Of a stretch of DNA of 40,235 nt, positions 31,775 through 39,905 are shown in pieces. This DNA is from CAZUCE01 sp964619265 (lineage in GTDB: Bacteria; Planctomycetota; UBA1135; GCA-002686595). Under the pieces are notes generated by a model. That model had not been told where the DNA came from. It worked only from the letters and a program-made list of their open reading frames with translations, and ran no database searches. The stretch lies in the NCBI GenBank assembly GCA_964619265.1, contig CAZUCE010000038.1, forward strand, positions 1-40,235. The letters run 5' to 3'. Within the stretch, counting starts at the first letter, position 1, and every line of letters starts with the position of its first letter. A program made the translations under genes and the position numbers.

Positions 31775-33739
31775 ATGACTTTCCACAACCGCGGTCCGCT
31801 CCGGATCAGCACTCCCGCCGCCGCCGTGCTCTTCGGTGCGTTGATGTCTCCCTCGCTCTTGGCCCAGCAGTTCGTGCAACAGACCGGCGCGATCCCCGGG
31901 CCCAACCGCTGGACGGAAGGCGTCGAAGCTGGCGACATCGACAACGATGGCGATTACGACCTGTTCTTCGCGGACGGCGAGGGCTTCTCCAGCCCCGGGA
32001 CCCAGCGCCAAAACACCCTGGTCATCAACGAGCTTGAGATCTCAGCCGGCCAGTTCTCCAACGAGAGCGTGGAGCGGCTTGGTGTGCACGTGTCCCACGC
32101 CCGCGGAGTTGCGAGTGCTGATATCGATGCGGACGGTTGGTTGGATGCGTTGTACTCAAACGGCTTCAACTCCGACCCGCCGTTCCTGTACATCAACCGG
32201 GGAGCGACGCAGCCCGGTTTCTTTGACGAGGAAGGCGGAGCGCGTGGACTGGGCGGGCCTTACTCGTCCGCTTCGGCAGGGTGGACCGACCTGGACAACG
32301 ACGGCGACCTGGACCTGATCCTCTGCGACTCCGGCAATAGCTTCCTGGGTGGTGCTGGTGATCGCCCGCACCTGTTCTTCAACGACGGTACCGGCAACTT
32401 CACCGAGAACGCGGCCGCGCTGAACGCTTCCATTAAGCGCGCCCACATGGATGTTCAGTTTGTCGACATCGACAACGACTGGGACATGGACTTCTTCGGT
32501 CCGAACCGTCAATCGAATGCCGGCGGGAACCACTACCTCATGCTGAACGACGGTGCGGGCAACTTCACCGACGTGTCGAACATCATTCCGCCGACCTCCG
32601 ATCAGGTCTACGAGGCTGAGGTTGGGGATCTAGACGGGGACGCGGACCTCGACATGTTCTTTATTAGCTCGAGCGGCTTCTCCGAAGGCGGCGTTCGGAA
32701 CAACGTGGCGGAGAGTGGCTCGCTGAGCTTTACCAAGGGCCCGACCCTGGGTGGCGACGACGACAACGAGGTGTGCATGATCGACTACGACATGGACGGA
32801 GACCTCGACGCCCTGATCGGCTCGCTGTCGAACAACCGTGAGAAGATGCTGAACAACAACGGCACCGGCATCTTCTCGAACGACAACTCCGCGTTCTCGG
32901 TGCTCAACGATTCGACTCTGGATGCGACGGTTGTCGATTACGACGGCGACGGCGCCTACGACGTCATCACCGCTCAGGGCGAATCGAACCCTGCCCAGTG
33001 GTCGAACAAGGTGTACCGCAACACGGGCGCTCCCGACACGATCGCGCCGCTCGTTCAGCGCGAAGAGGATCTGGTCTCCCCGGGCGCCAGCGGCCCGTGG
33101 GTCGTTCGCGCGACGATCTTCGATCAGGTCCTTGACGACGGCAAGAACTGGGTGAATGGCTCGGTGACCTACCGCGTCAATACCACCACAGCGCTTGGCG
33201 CCGAAGTGACCGTCGACGCTCTACCGCTCGGCGGCAACATGTATCGCTTCGAGATGACCGACACCGCGGCGGGCCAAGGCTCGGCATTGATTTACTCACT
33301 GCGTTTCGAAGACGACAACGGCAATGTGACGGTGACGCCGACTCGGACGGTGGGCATCGATTCCTGCGGCTTCAGCGAGTACGGCCTGGCCGCTGCGCCG
33401 GCCAACGTGCTCAGCCTGACCGGTACGGGCAGCGGTCAGCCCGGCACCTCCGTTGACCTGGTCACCAGTTCCGCGCCGGCAACGGGCGTGTTCACCGCGC
33501 TCGCGGTGGGTCGCGGCAACCTGCCGTTCGGTGACGGCGTCATCCTGGTCAACCCGCTGACCGTCACGCCGCTGTTCTTCAATCCGACTGTGGGCGGCCT
33601 CTCGACGCTGACTTTGCCGCTGCCGAGCAACCCGAACCTGGTGGGCCTCGAACTGGACTTCCAGTCCTTCGGAATCGACGGTGCGCAAGCCGGCGGCATC
33701 GCGTTCTCGAACGGCGTCGCGCTGGTGGTGTGCCCCTAA
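31775..33739 (+). CDS. Secreted FG-GAP/VCBS repeat protein with conserved C-terminal module
   Basis: The 654-residue protein begins with a signal peptide (MTFHNRGPLRISTPAAAVLF to about LLAQQ). At least six FG-GAP/VCBS repeats follow between about residues 40 and 400, each with an Asp-rich calcium loop such as DIDNDGDYDLFF, DLDNDGDLDLILCD and DLDGDADLDMFF, which suggests a beta-propeller. A beta-sandwich-like part follows. The last 125 residues (from CGFSEYGLAA to ALVVCP) form a separate module with a terminal Cys-Pro that I associate with planctomycete secreted proteins. Likely an extracellular or surface protein. ATG 31775 is used because it places the signal peptide first; the frame is open upstream to 31643. 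It is followed by a strong terminator. Confidence 0.8.
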   Translation: MTFHNRGPLRISTPAAAVLFGALMSPSLLAQQFVQQTGAIPGPNRWTEGVEAGDIDNDGDYDLFFADGEGFSSPGTQRQNTLVINELEISAGQFSNESVERLGVHVSHARGVASADIDADGWLDALYSNGFNSDPPFLYINRGATQPGFFDEEGGARGLGGPYSSASAGWTDLDNDGDLDLILCDSGNSFLGGAGDRPHLFFNDGTGNFTENAAALNASIKRAHMDVQFVDIDNDWDMDFFGPNRQSNAGGNHYLMLNDGAGNFTDVSNIIPPTSDQVYEAEVGDLDGDADLDMFFISSSGFSEGGVRNNVAESGSLSFTKGPTLGGDDDNEVCMIDYDMDGDLDALIGSLSNNREKMLNNNGTGIFSNDNSAFSVLNDSTLDATVVDYDGDGAYDVITAQGESNPAQWSNKVYRNTGAPDTIAPLVQREEDLVSPGASGPWVVRATIFDQVLDDGKNWVNGSVTYRVNTTTALGAEVTVDALPLGGNMYRFEMTDTAAGQGSALIYSLRFEDDNGNVTVTPTRTVGIDSCGFSEYGLAAAPANVLSLTGTGSGQPGTSVDLVTSSAPATGVFTALAVGRGNLPFGDGVILVNPLTVTPLFFNPTVGGLSTLTLPLPSNPNLVGLELDFQSFGIDGAQAGGIAFSNGVALVVCP

Positions 33740-33790
33740 CGGCACCCGCTAAAGAGCGAGCCAACCTCGGGAGGCTCGCCGCGTAACCTG

Positions 33791-33830
33791 ACGCTCCCCC
33801 CGTATGGCTCTTGCCGTGCGGGGGGAGCGT
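33791..33830 (+). terminator. Long hairpin terminator after the FG-GAP gene
   Basis: Perfect 11-bp arms ACGCTCCCCCC / GGGGGGAGCGT extend through GTATGGC / GCCGTGC to an 18-bp stem with a TCTT loop. It is 52 bp after the stop; only CCATTTC follows, so the T-run is poor. Confidence 0.7.
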
Positions 33831-33876
33831 CCATTTCGCCCCCGGCATTCCGCGACCGACCGAGCCCTCTACGCCG

Positions 33877-35586
33877 ATGATTCTCTTTCCGCAGTTCGCC
33901 CCATTGCTGTTGGCCAATCTGGCCCCGGGAGGCATCGACGACGCTCCGCCGTTCGTTGCCGTCCCGCTCGAGTTCCTGGGCCAAGACGGGAACACCGAGC
34001 TGGTCGAGACGACCTGCGGCTCGCTCGAGAAGAACTGGATTCTGGAGGTCAACGGTTGCGGAGTTGCCATCGGGGACTTCGATGGGGAGGGTTCGAACGA
34101 TTTGGTGATCGTCGACGGTTCCACCCTGGAGCGGTTCGAGGCCGAACAGCCCGGATTTCCGCCGCGTCTGCTCCTGAACGACGGGGCGGCGAACTTCCGC
34201 GAAGCCGGCGAGTCGTTCGCCATGGCCGGTGGCCGGTGGGGCACCGGCGCGGCCACCGGTGACGTTGACAACGACGGCGATCTGGACCTGGTCGTGCTCG
34301 AGTGGGGACCCGACCGGGTGTTTTTGAACGAGGACGGTCAAGGCTTCCGTGAGGTGACCGAAGCGGCGGGTCTGACCGGCAAGCTTTGGTCGACCAGTGG
34401 CGCCTTTTGCGACTACGACGAGGACGGCGCCCTCGATCTAGCCATCGCCAACTACCTCAAATTCGACACCGAGCAGATCTCTTCGCGGGAGACGGGGGCC
34501 TGCCAGTGGAAAGGTTACGCGGTGATGTGCGGACCCGAAGGCCTGATCCCCCAGCGCGATTCGCTGTTCCGCGGGGGCGGCGACGGAACTTTCACGGACG
34601 CACGCTTTCAGGCCAAACTGCTGCCCACGGAGTCGGGTTTCGGGCTCGGGCTTACGACGATCGATTACGACTCGGACGGTGACACCGACCTTTACGTCAC
34701 CAACGACTCGACGCCCAACTTCCTGTGGGAAAATCAGGGGGATGGGACCTTCTTGGAGAAGGGTATGCAGGTCAATGCCGGCCTTGACAGCAATGGCAAA
34801 GAGCAAGCTGGCATGGGCATCGGCGTTGGTGATACGAACGGAGACGGGCTCCCCGAAATCCTCGTAACGAACTTCTCGGGCGAGAGCAATGCGCTGTACA
34901 CGCCACGTCGCAGCAAGCGCAACGATCGCATTTCCTACAAGGACAAGGCGTTTGTGCAGGGTATCGGTGGCGAGAGCCTCCACAAGCTTGGTTGGGGCAC
35001 CGGGTTTCTCGACGTGGAACTCGACGGAGACCTGGACGGGTTCGCGCTGAACGGTCACGTGTACCCCCAGGCGAGTCAATCGGGAACCGATACGAGCTAC
35101 GCCCAAGCGGACGACTTCTACAGGCGCGTGGAGGAGCGGTTCGAGGTGCTCCCCTTGCACGACGCCGGTCCGCTGGTCGGGCGGGCTGCGGCCATCGCGG
35201 ACCTGGACGGCGATGGGCGTCAGGACATCGTGGCCTTGCGCCAAGGGTCCCCGGTTCAGATCCTCCGCAACCGGACAGCCGGCGGCCATTGGCTTGAAGT
35301 TCGGGCCGTCGGAACGACCTCCAACCGCGACGGAATCGGCGCGCGGATTACGGTCGAGGCGAGCGGTCGTACCTGGACCAGCGAAATCCGAACAGCGGGC
35401 GGCTATCAGGCGGCACAGCCGGCGGTGGCGCACTTCGGGTTGGGCGACGTGGAGGAGATCGACCGTGTCCGCGTAGAGTGGACTTCCGGACTCGTGGCGG
35501 AGACGACCGCCGTGTCCAGCGATCAACGAATCGTCCTCGTGGAGCCTGAGAATCCGACCACCGAAGACCGCGAGGAAGACCAATGA
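33877..35586 (+). CDS. CRTAC1-type protein: FG-GAP repeats plus ASPIC/UnbV domain
   Basis: The 569-residue product has an N-terminal hydrophobic segment (MILFPQFAPLLLANLAPGG, weak signal peptide), FG-GAP/VCBS repeats with Asp-rich loops (DVDNDGDLDLVVLE, DYDEDGALDLAIAN, DYDSDGDTDLYVTN, DTNGDGLPEILVTN, DLDGDGRQDIVALR) and a C-terminal ASPIC/UnbV domain of about 80 residues: NRDGIGARITVEA, then GGYQAAQPAVAHFGLGD and RVRVEWTSG. This domain order defines the CRTAC1 family, secreted proteins of unknown function common in Planctomycetota and Acidobacteriota. ATG 33877 is chosen since it follows the terminator hairpin at 33791-33830; the open frame starts inside that hairpin. The stop overlaps the TPR gene's ATG as ATGA. 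Confidence 0.85.
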   Translation: MILFPQFAPLLLANLAPGGIDDAPPFVAVPLEFLGQDGNTELVETTCGSLEKNWILEVNGCGVAIGDFDGEGSNDLVIVDGSTLERFEAEQPGFPPRLLLNDGAANFREAGESFAMAGGRWGTGAATGDVDNDGDLDLVVLEWGPDRVFLNEDGQGFREVTEAAGLTGKLWSTSGAFCDYDEDGALDLAIANYLKFDTEQISSRETGACQWKGYAVMCGPEGLIPQRDSLFRGGGDGTFTDARFQAKLLPTESGFGLGLTTIDYDSDGDTDLYVTNDSTPNFLWENQGDGTFLEKGMQVNAGLDSNGKEQAGMGIGVGDTNGDGLPEILVTNFSGESNALYTPRRSKRNDRISYKDKAFVQGIGGESLHKLGWGTGFLDVELDGDLDGFALNGHVYPQASQSGTDTSYAQADDFYRRVEERFEVLPLHDAGPLVGRAAAIADLDGDGRQDIVALRQGSPVQILRNRTAGGHWLEVRAVGTTSNRDGIGARITVEASGRTWTSEIRTAGGYQAAQPAVAHFGLGDVEEIDRVRVEWTSGLVAETTAVSSDQRIVLVEPENPTTEDREEDQ

Positions 35587-36845
35587 ACTCTGGTACACGA
35601 CGCCGTGCAACGGCCCGGTGGAACACGACCGGCGGACTGCTTCTTCTCGCGCTGGCGCCGGCGACCGCCCACAGCATTCAGGAGCCTGTTTCTGCCGTGG
35701 AGGATCCGGCGCCAGGTTCTTCGGCCATGGCGAAGGCCCTTCCCAACTCGGATCCTCTGGCACGGGATCCCGCGGATCTACCGCGGGCCGAGGTTGGCCG
35801 CTGGGAGGGGTTGCTCGAGGGCGAGGGGCCCGAGCACTTCGCCAAGTTCGCGGACGCTTCGGTGCTCGAAGTCCTCGCCGCAGCCGAGAACATCTACCAA
35901 GCCGGTCGCTATCCCGACGTGGTGAAATTGCTCACCCACCAGCTGGAGGAGTTTCCGGACTTTCCGCCCGCGCTGACCGTCCTGGGAACCACCTACTTCC
36001 GGCTGCGGCGCTACGGCGACACGGCGCAGTGCTTCGAGCGGTTCCTTCAGCATGCTCCGGGCGAAGTTTGGCGGACCCAGGCCTTGGGTCATGCCTACCA
36101 CAGCCTGGGACGTTATCAGGATGCGATCGACCACTACGACCGCGTGCTGGAGATGCTGCCGGAGAGCACCGAGGCGATTCGTGGACAGGCCCTGGGCAAT
36201 TTACGCCTCGGCCGATTCGATCAGGCGCGCGCCGGCTTGGAGCTCGCCCTCGAAATCAACCCCGATCACGTCTCGGCCCTATGCGAGTTGGCTCAACTCG
36301 ATCTCGATGAGGAGGAGCTGGAGGCTGCTCTCGACCGCATCCAACGGGCGAAAGGGGTAGCGCCCCACGAGCCGCGGCCGTGGTACCTGTTGTCGCGCAT
36401 CCAGTTCGAACTCGGTGAGGAAGAGGCGGCCGAGGAGACTCGCAGACGCTGGCGCGAGATCGACGCGCTTACCCAAAAGGTACGGACCCTTGAGGGTCGC
36501 TTGCTCTACGCCCGCGACCGCTATTCGCTCGCGCTCGAACTGGTCGAACTCCAGATGCGCCTGGGCGATGCCGAAGGCGTGAAGCGCTCGTTCGACCTGG
36601 TGATCAACGAGATTCCGGACGAGATCGACTCGCTCGAAGTATTTCTCTACGCCATGGACTCCTTCCAGGAGGTCGGGGCCGGGAACGCGGCTCTGCGGGC
36701 GGCTTTGCACATCGAGGCTACCTTTCCGGATCGAGTGGATGCTTGGCGGGCCCTCGAGCGGTTTTACGGCGAGCGACGGGACATCACGAATCAAGTTCGC
36801 GCCGCTGAGCGGGCCCTGCGGCTTGGCTCCGTGAACGACTTCTGA
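35583..36845 (+). CDS. Secreted TPR repeat protein coupled to the CRTAC1 gene
   Basis: The 420-residue protein has a signal peptide (TTGGLLLLALAPATAHSIQ), a short Pro/Glu/Asp linker and about six tetratricopeptide repeats from residue 95 to the end. Clear repeats include AENIYQAGRYPDVVKLLTHQ, LGTTYFRLRRYGDTAQCFER, LGHAYHSLGRYQDAIDHYDR and GNLRLGRFDQARAGLELALE. TPR arrays serve in protein-protein binding. Its start overlaps the CRTAC1 stop (ATGA), implying coupled synthesis and probably a shared periplasmic or outer-membrane role. CRTAC1-TPR pairing is seen in related phyla, from memory. Confidence 0.85.
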   Translation: MNSGTRRRATARWNTTGGLLLLALAPATAHSIQEPVSAVEDPAPGSSAMAKALPNSDPLARDPADLPRAEVGRWEGLLEGEGPEHFAKFADASVLEVLAAAENIYQAGRYPDVVKLLTHQLEEFPDFPPALTVLGTTYFRLRRYGDTAQCFERFLQHAPGEVWRTQALGHAYHSLGRYQDAIDHYDRVLEMLPESTEAIRGQALGNLRLGRFDQARAGLELALEINPDHVSALCELAQLDLDEEELEAALDRIQRAKGVAPHEPRPWYLLSRIQFELGEEEAAEETRRRWREIDALTQKVRTLEGRLLYARDRYSLALELVELQMRLGDAEGVKRSFDLVINEIPDEIDSLEVFLYAMDSFQEVGAGNAALRAALHIEATFPDRVDAWRALERFYGERRDITNQVRAAERALRLGSVNDF

Positions 36846-36892
36846 CCCGCTCCTCTCGCGCTCTTCACGGACGAAGTTTCCAAGTGCTCTCG

Positions 36893-36937
36893 CCAAAACA
36901 AACCGAGGGGCGAACCGTGGTACCGGTCGCCCCTCGG
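36893..36937 (-). terminator. Rho-independent terminator of the zinc-ribbon gene
   Basis: A GC-rich stem (arms at 36903-36913 and 36927-36937, 11 bp, CCGAGGGGCGA / TCGCCCCTCGG) is followed on the minus strand by TTTGTTTTGG. It is about 135 bp past the stop at 37072 and is oriented for that gene. It may also stop transcription from the convergent TPR gene. Confidence 0.7.
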
Positions 36938-37071
36938 CAAGTTGCGTTCCGAAGGTAGAAGGATCCGCTGGGTGAGATCGGAAGAGATCCCGGTGCGAGG
37001 CGCAAAACCCCCGTGCCTGGGGGCGGGAGGGCTCCGTGCCTGGAGCCTCCGGTGCGCGACGCGCTGAACGA

Positions 37072-37362
37072 TTAGGCCGATTCGGCGTCTTTCTTGGTGC
37101 CCTTGGCTGCTTTGGCGGCCTTGCGGGCGGCAGCTTTCTGGGTAGCGGCCTTCTGGGCAGCGGTCTTCTCTTTGCGGGGGCGGCCACCTTTGGGGCGACG
37201 CTCCTTCATGGCCGTGTGGAAGTTCTCCCAATCGCCGCGGCTGAACAGGCGGACCTTGCAGCCGCAATCGACGCAGTAGGAGTGGTCGAGGCTCATGAGG
37301 TAGCGGCGGTAGTCAGAGCAGGAGTCACACCACTTGAGGTCGTTGTAGAAGTCGTTTTGCAT
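37072..37362 (-). CDS. Small zinc-ribbon protein with AT-hook and histone-H1-like tail
   Basis: I do not recognise a named family. The 96-residue protein has a putative zinc ribbon with Cys12, Cys15, Cys30, Cys33 and Cys35 (WCDSCSDY and YCVDCGCK), an AT-hook-like KGGRPRK at residues 58-64, and an Ala/Lys tail (about residues 66-92, units such as AAQKAATQKAAARKAAK) like that of histone H1 and bacterial HC1/HC2-type chromatin proteins. The combination suggests a cytoplasmic nucleic-acid-binding protein. The ATG at 37362 is the only one that includes the first Cys pair. Single-gene unit with its own terminator; the region upstream contains competing hairpins. Confidence 0.75.
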   Translation of the reverse strand: MQNDFYNDLKWCDSCSDYRRYLMSLDHSYCVDCGCKVRLFSRGDWENFHTAMKERRPKGGRPRKEKTAAQKAATQKAAARKAAKAAKGTKKDAESA

Positions 37363-37692
37363 GGTTCTTGTGTCTCCAGTCGGCTGCGGTCGTTGTCGGC
37401 GTTCAAAAGCACTTGGAGCACGCGGCGCGCCAAGTGCGCAGCGAATCGAGCCATGGGTTCATAACGACCTGCCTAGCAGAGGCTTAGGCTGCTATGTGGC
37501 GCAGGGCCGCGACCCGGCGCGAACATCTTTCTGGCCGGAAGTTCGGACGATTCGGCGCGGCTGTCCGAATCCCCGGACCCGAGCGTCTGGAATCCCGGAC
37601 GATTCGGGGCAGCTCACTGCTCGTGTCCAAAGCCCCGCCGCCAGCTGCACGCCCGCAATCCGCCATGGACTGCGTCGCGGCTGCTCTGAAAT
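37363..37692. other. Intergenic region between queG and the zinc-ribbon gene
   Basis: 330 bp without a supported gene. It holds a duplicated 12-mer and two mutually exclusive hairpins (see 37544-37607). No terminator with a T-run after queG was found, and no convincing -35/-10 pair for the zinc-ribbon gene. Confidence 0.45.
37544..37607. repeat. Direct 12-mer repeat with competing hairpins
   Basis: CGGACGATTCGG occurs at 37544-37555 and 37596-37607. CCGAATC at 37565-37571 is complementary to GATTCGG in either copy (37549-37555 or 37601-37607), so two alternative stems can form, with loops of 9 and 29 bases. Confidence 0.6.
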
Positions 37693-38811
37693 CTAGCCCA
37701 GCCGGTCCAGGGACTCGCGCATGTCGGCGAGCGCCCCTGCATCGGTTTCACGATCGGCCGCACGCTCGGCGGCGCCGCGCGCGAGAGTTTCCTCACCATG
37801 ACCCACGAGGATTCCCCACACCGCGGCTGCTCGAACCTGTGGCTCCGCGTCTTCGAGGGCGCCTTCGAGTGCCCGGCGCCCCGGGTCGCTGGGGCGATTC
37901 CCTAGCACCATGGCCGCATTGCGCAGCAGACCGGATCGCCGGGGGCGCCGCAGCGGACTGCCCTCGAAGCGCTGCTCAAATTCGGACTGGCTGCCGAGTT
38001 CAAACCAGTCGGCGAGCCGAGCACCGTCGAGCGCCGGATGTTCTCCGAAGGTTGCACTCGCGTCAGGGGCTCGCGATCCAAACGGACAGACTTCGCTACA
38101 CACGTCGCAGCCAAAGACCCAGTCGTCCAGCGGGGCTCGCAGGTCGTGGGGGATGGTCCCGCGATTCTCGATGGTCTGGTAGCTCAGGCAAAGGCGAGCG
38201 TCGACTCGTCCCGGTTCGGTGATCGCTTGGGTGGGGCACGCGTCGAGGCACGCACGACAGGTTCCGCAGGAGCCAAGCGCATCGGGGCCGCGCGGCGCTT
38301 CAGGGTCGGGTTCGGCGATCTTGGCGGTGCTCTCGAAGGCCAATTCGCCGAGGAAGAGCCAAGGACCGAAGCGCCGATGAAGGAGGTTGCCAGCCTTGGA
38401 GGAAAAACCGATTCCGGCGGCGCGGGCGTGGGAGCGCTCGAGCAAGGGGCCGGCATCAACCACTTTGCGCGAGCGCCGAATCAAATTGCGGTCGCTGAGT
38501 TCGCGGGCGAGTTTGCGCAAGCGTCTGCCCAAGACATTGTGGTAGTCGCGACCCAGGGCATAGCGAGCGATGCGGCCGCCGCCGGGCTGTTCCCGTTGCG
38601 GGCGGGCGTGGGGTAAGCCGAGCACCAGCATCCAGCTGCCTGATTCCAACTGGAAGTGGGGCGCGACAATGTGCTCTGCCTGGCGCTCAAGCCAGGCCAT
38701 ATCCGCGTGGCATCCGTCTTCCAGCCAAGCCTGGAATCGGCCAGCATCGGGTGGGGGGGCCAGGGGAGTGAGCCCCGCCAGCTCGAACCCGGCCTCGTGG
38801 GCCAGCTCCAA
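37693..38811 (-). CDS. queG: Epoxyqueuosine reductase
   Basis: This 372-residue iron-sulfur, cobalamin-dependent enzyme reduces epoxyqueuosine in tRNA to queuosine. The sequence has the catalytic-region motif VVDAGPLLERSHARAAGIGF (Asp119 in this numbering), two [4Fe-4S] Cys sets CGTCRACLDACP (Cys182, 185, 188, 192) and CDVCSEVCPFG (Cys235, 238, 242, with Cys208 near), and a C-terminal HEAT-like region RNAAMVLGNR...VRAAAVWGI, as in other QueG. The start is TTG at 38811 with AAGGAG 8 bases upstream; it gives a length close to the E. coli enzyme (about 379). The open frame upstream to 39078 is basic and unlike the family. queA is in the same window. Confidence 0.92.
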   Translation of the reverse strand: MELAHEAGFELAGLTPLAPPPDAGRFQAWLEDGCHADMAWLERQAEHIVAPHFQLESGSWMLVLGLPHARPQREQPGGGRIARYALGRDYHNVLGRRLRKLARELSDRNLIRRSRKVVDAGPLLERSHARAAGIGFSSKAGNLLHRRFGPWLFLGELAFESTAKIAEPDPEAPRGPDALGSCGTCRACLDACPTQAITEPGRVDARLCLSYQTIENRGTIPHDLRAPLDDWVFGCDVCSEVCPFGSRAPDASATFGEHPALDGARLADWFELGSQSEFEQRFEGSPLRRPRRSGLLRNAAMVLGNRPSDPGRRALEGALEDAEPQVRAAAVWGILVGHGEETLARGAAERAADRETDAGALADMRESLDRLG

Positions 38812-38819
38812 AATGATCT

Positions 38820-38825
38820 CTCCTT
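38820..38825 (-). promoter_or_regulatory. Ribosome binding site for the TTG start of queG
   Basis: Minus-strand AAGGAG, eight bases before TTG 38811. It settles the start codon, since no ATG lies near the conserved N-terminus. Confidence 0.75.
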
Positions 38826-39062
38826 CTTGCAAGCGGACTATCTTGCCGAGCTCCCGTCCGTAGGTCCGATTCGGAGGCCTCTTCTTCTCCTGGCTGGCCC
38901 TTCGAGCCGTACAGAGCCTCGGCCCTCCCGGCGCCCACTCAGGTATCCCGTCCCGATTGCTCCGTCCGGTAGGCTTCCTACGAAGCCCTCTCCCTAGCCT
39001 CCACCGATCCGGGGCAACCCGTATCCAAGGACCTCTCTCCAGATTCGCCCCCGCGATCCCCC

Positions 39063-39905
39063 ATGACCTCGCGCCCATCCACCATGAAGGTGTCCAGCCT
39101 CCTCGCCCCTTCCGCCCTGGCTCTCGCCTGTGGTCTCGCCGTTTCCAGCGCCCTGGCCCTAGGCCCCGGAGCCCTCCAGGAGCAGGCCCCGGTGCCGATC
39201 GTCCGGACGGAATTCGACGAGCTGCTCGACCGAATAGTCGAGAGGCACGGGGGTCTCGAGCGTATCGAGGCCTTTCAGGCCCTCAAGTTCGACCTGATCC
39301 CGGTCAATCTAAGCCGCAATGACCAGGGTGAGCTCGTTGAGGAGGACTTGGAGCCGCTTCACTGCGAGCTGGATCTGGGGCTGACGCGCCGCGCGCGGCT
39401 GGAGGAAACGCTTGAGGAGAAGCTGTTTGTGAAGCTGGCGGGCCCCGAGGGCATCGTCGTCTTCATGGATGGGGAGCGGCAGAGCCTGGCCGAGCTTGAA
39501 ACGGTCGCCAGCGAGCAAGTCGTTGCCATCATGCGCCACCTGGACATCGTCTATGGGATGTTCAGTGGGCACCTGCTTCCCACGCCGAGCCGCGCCCGGA
39601 CCCGGGATGGGGTGACCTATTCGACCGTGGAAGGTCAGCTGCCGCCGATCGACGGCAACGCGCCCCTGCGCACGCTCCTGTACGTCCACCCCGTCGAGAA
39701 TACGGTCCAGCGCTACGACCTGTTCGACGACGAGAATCTCCGCCAGGCCACGCTGATCCTCTCTGAGTTCATCGAGTTGGACGGATTCCCTCTGGCCACC
39801 GAAGTGACCTTCACCGGACGCGATCGAGAGCCCTACCTGCGATGGCGACTGCAATCGGTCGAGGCGCCCGAGGAGATCTCGAGCGAGCGCTTCTTGAAGC
39901 CTTAG
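39063..39905 (+). CDS. Secreted hypothetical protein (LolA-like/DUF6503-like fold possible)
   Basis: The 280-residue protein has a clear signal peptide (KVSSLLAPSALALACGLAVS, cleavage likely after SSALA). The mature part starts with a helix IVERHGGLERIEAFQALKFD and continues as a beta-rich domain with strands such as GLTRRARLEE, KLAGPEGIVVFMDGE and ATEVTFTGRDREPYLRWRL. The 'hGG...i....sl.f' opening and the strand order are reminiscent of periplasmic LolA/LolB-like lipoprotein carriers and DUF6503 proteins, but I cannot confirm this. ATG 39063 is listed; ATG 39084 fits the signal peptide equally well. It diverges from queG across about 250 bp, where TAGGCTTCC (38970-38978) could be a -10 element. 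Confidence 0.75.
   Translation: MTSRPSTMKVSSLLAPSALALACGLAVSSALALGPGALQEQAPVPIVRTEFDELLDRIVERHGGLERIEAFQALKFDLIPVNLSRNDQGELVEEDLEPLHCELDLGLTRRARLEETLEEKLFVKLAGPEGIVVFMDGERQSLAELETVASEQVVAIMRHLDIVYGMFSGHLLPTPSRARTRDGVTYSTVEGQLPPIDGNAPLRTLLYVHPVENTVQRYDLFDDENLRQATLILSEFIELDGFPLATEVTFTGRDREPYLRWRLQSVEAPEEISSERFLKP

Noticed and set aside
33877..35586. CRTAC1 protein and the FG-GAP gene upstream as a tandem duplication
   Set aside because: They share only FG-GAP loops; the C-terminal domains (ASPIC/UnbV versus Cys-Pro module) differ and a strong terminator separates them.
34438..35763. 441-codon minus-strand frame opposite the CRTAC1 gene
   Set aside because: The plus strand has intact FG-GAP and ASPIC motifs; the antisense product is Arg/Val-rich without motifs.
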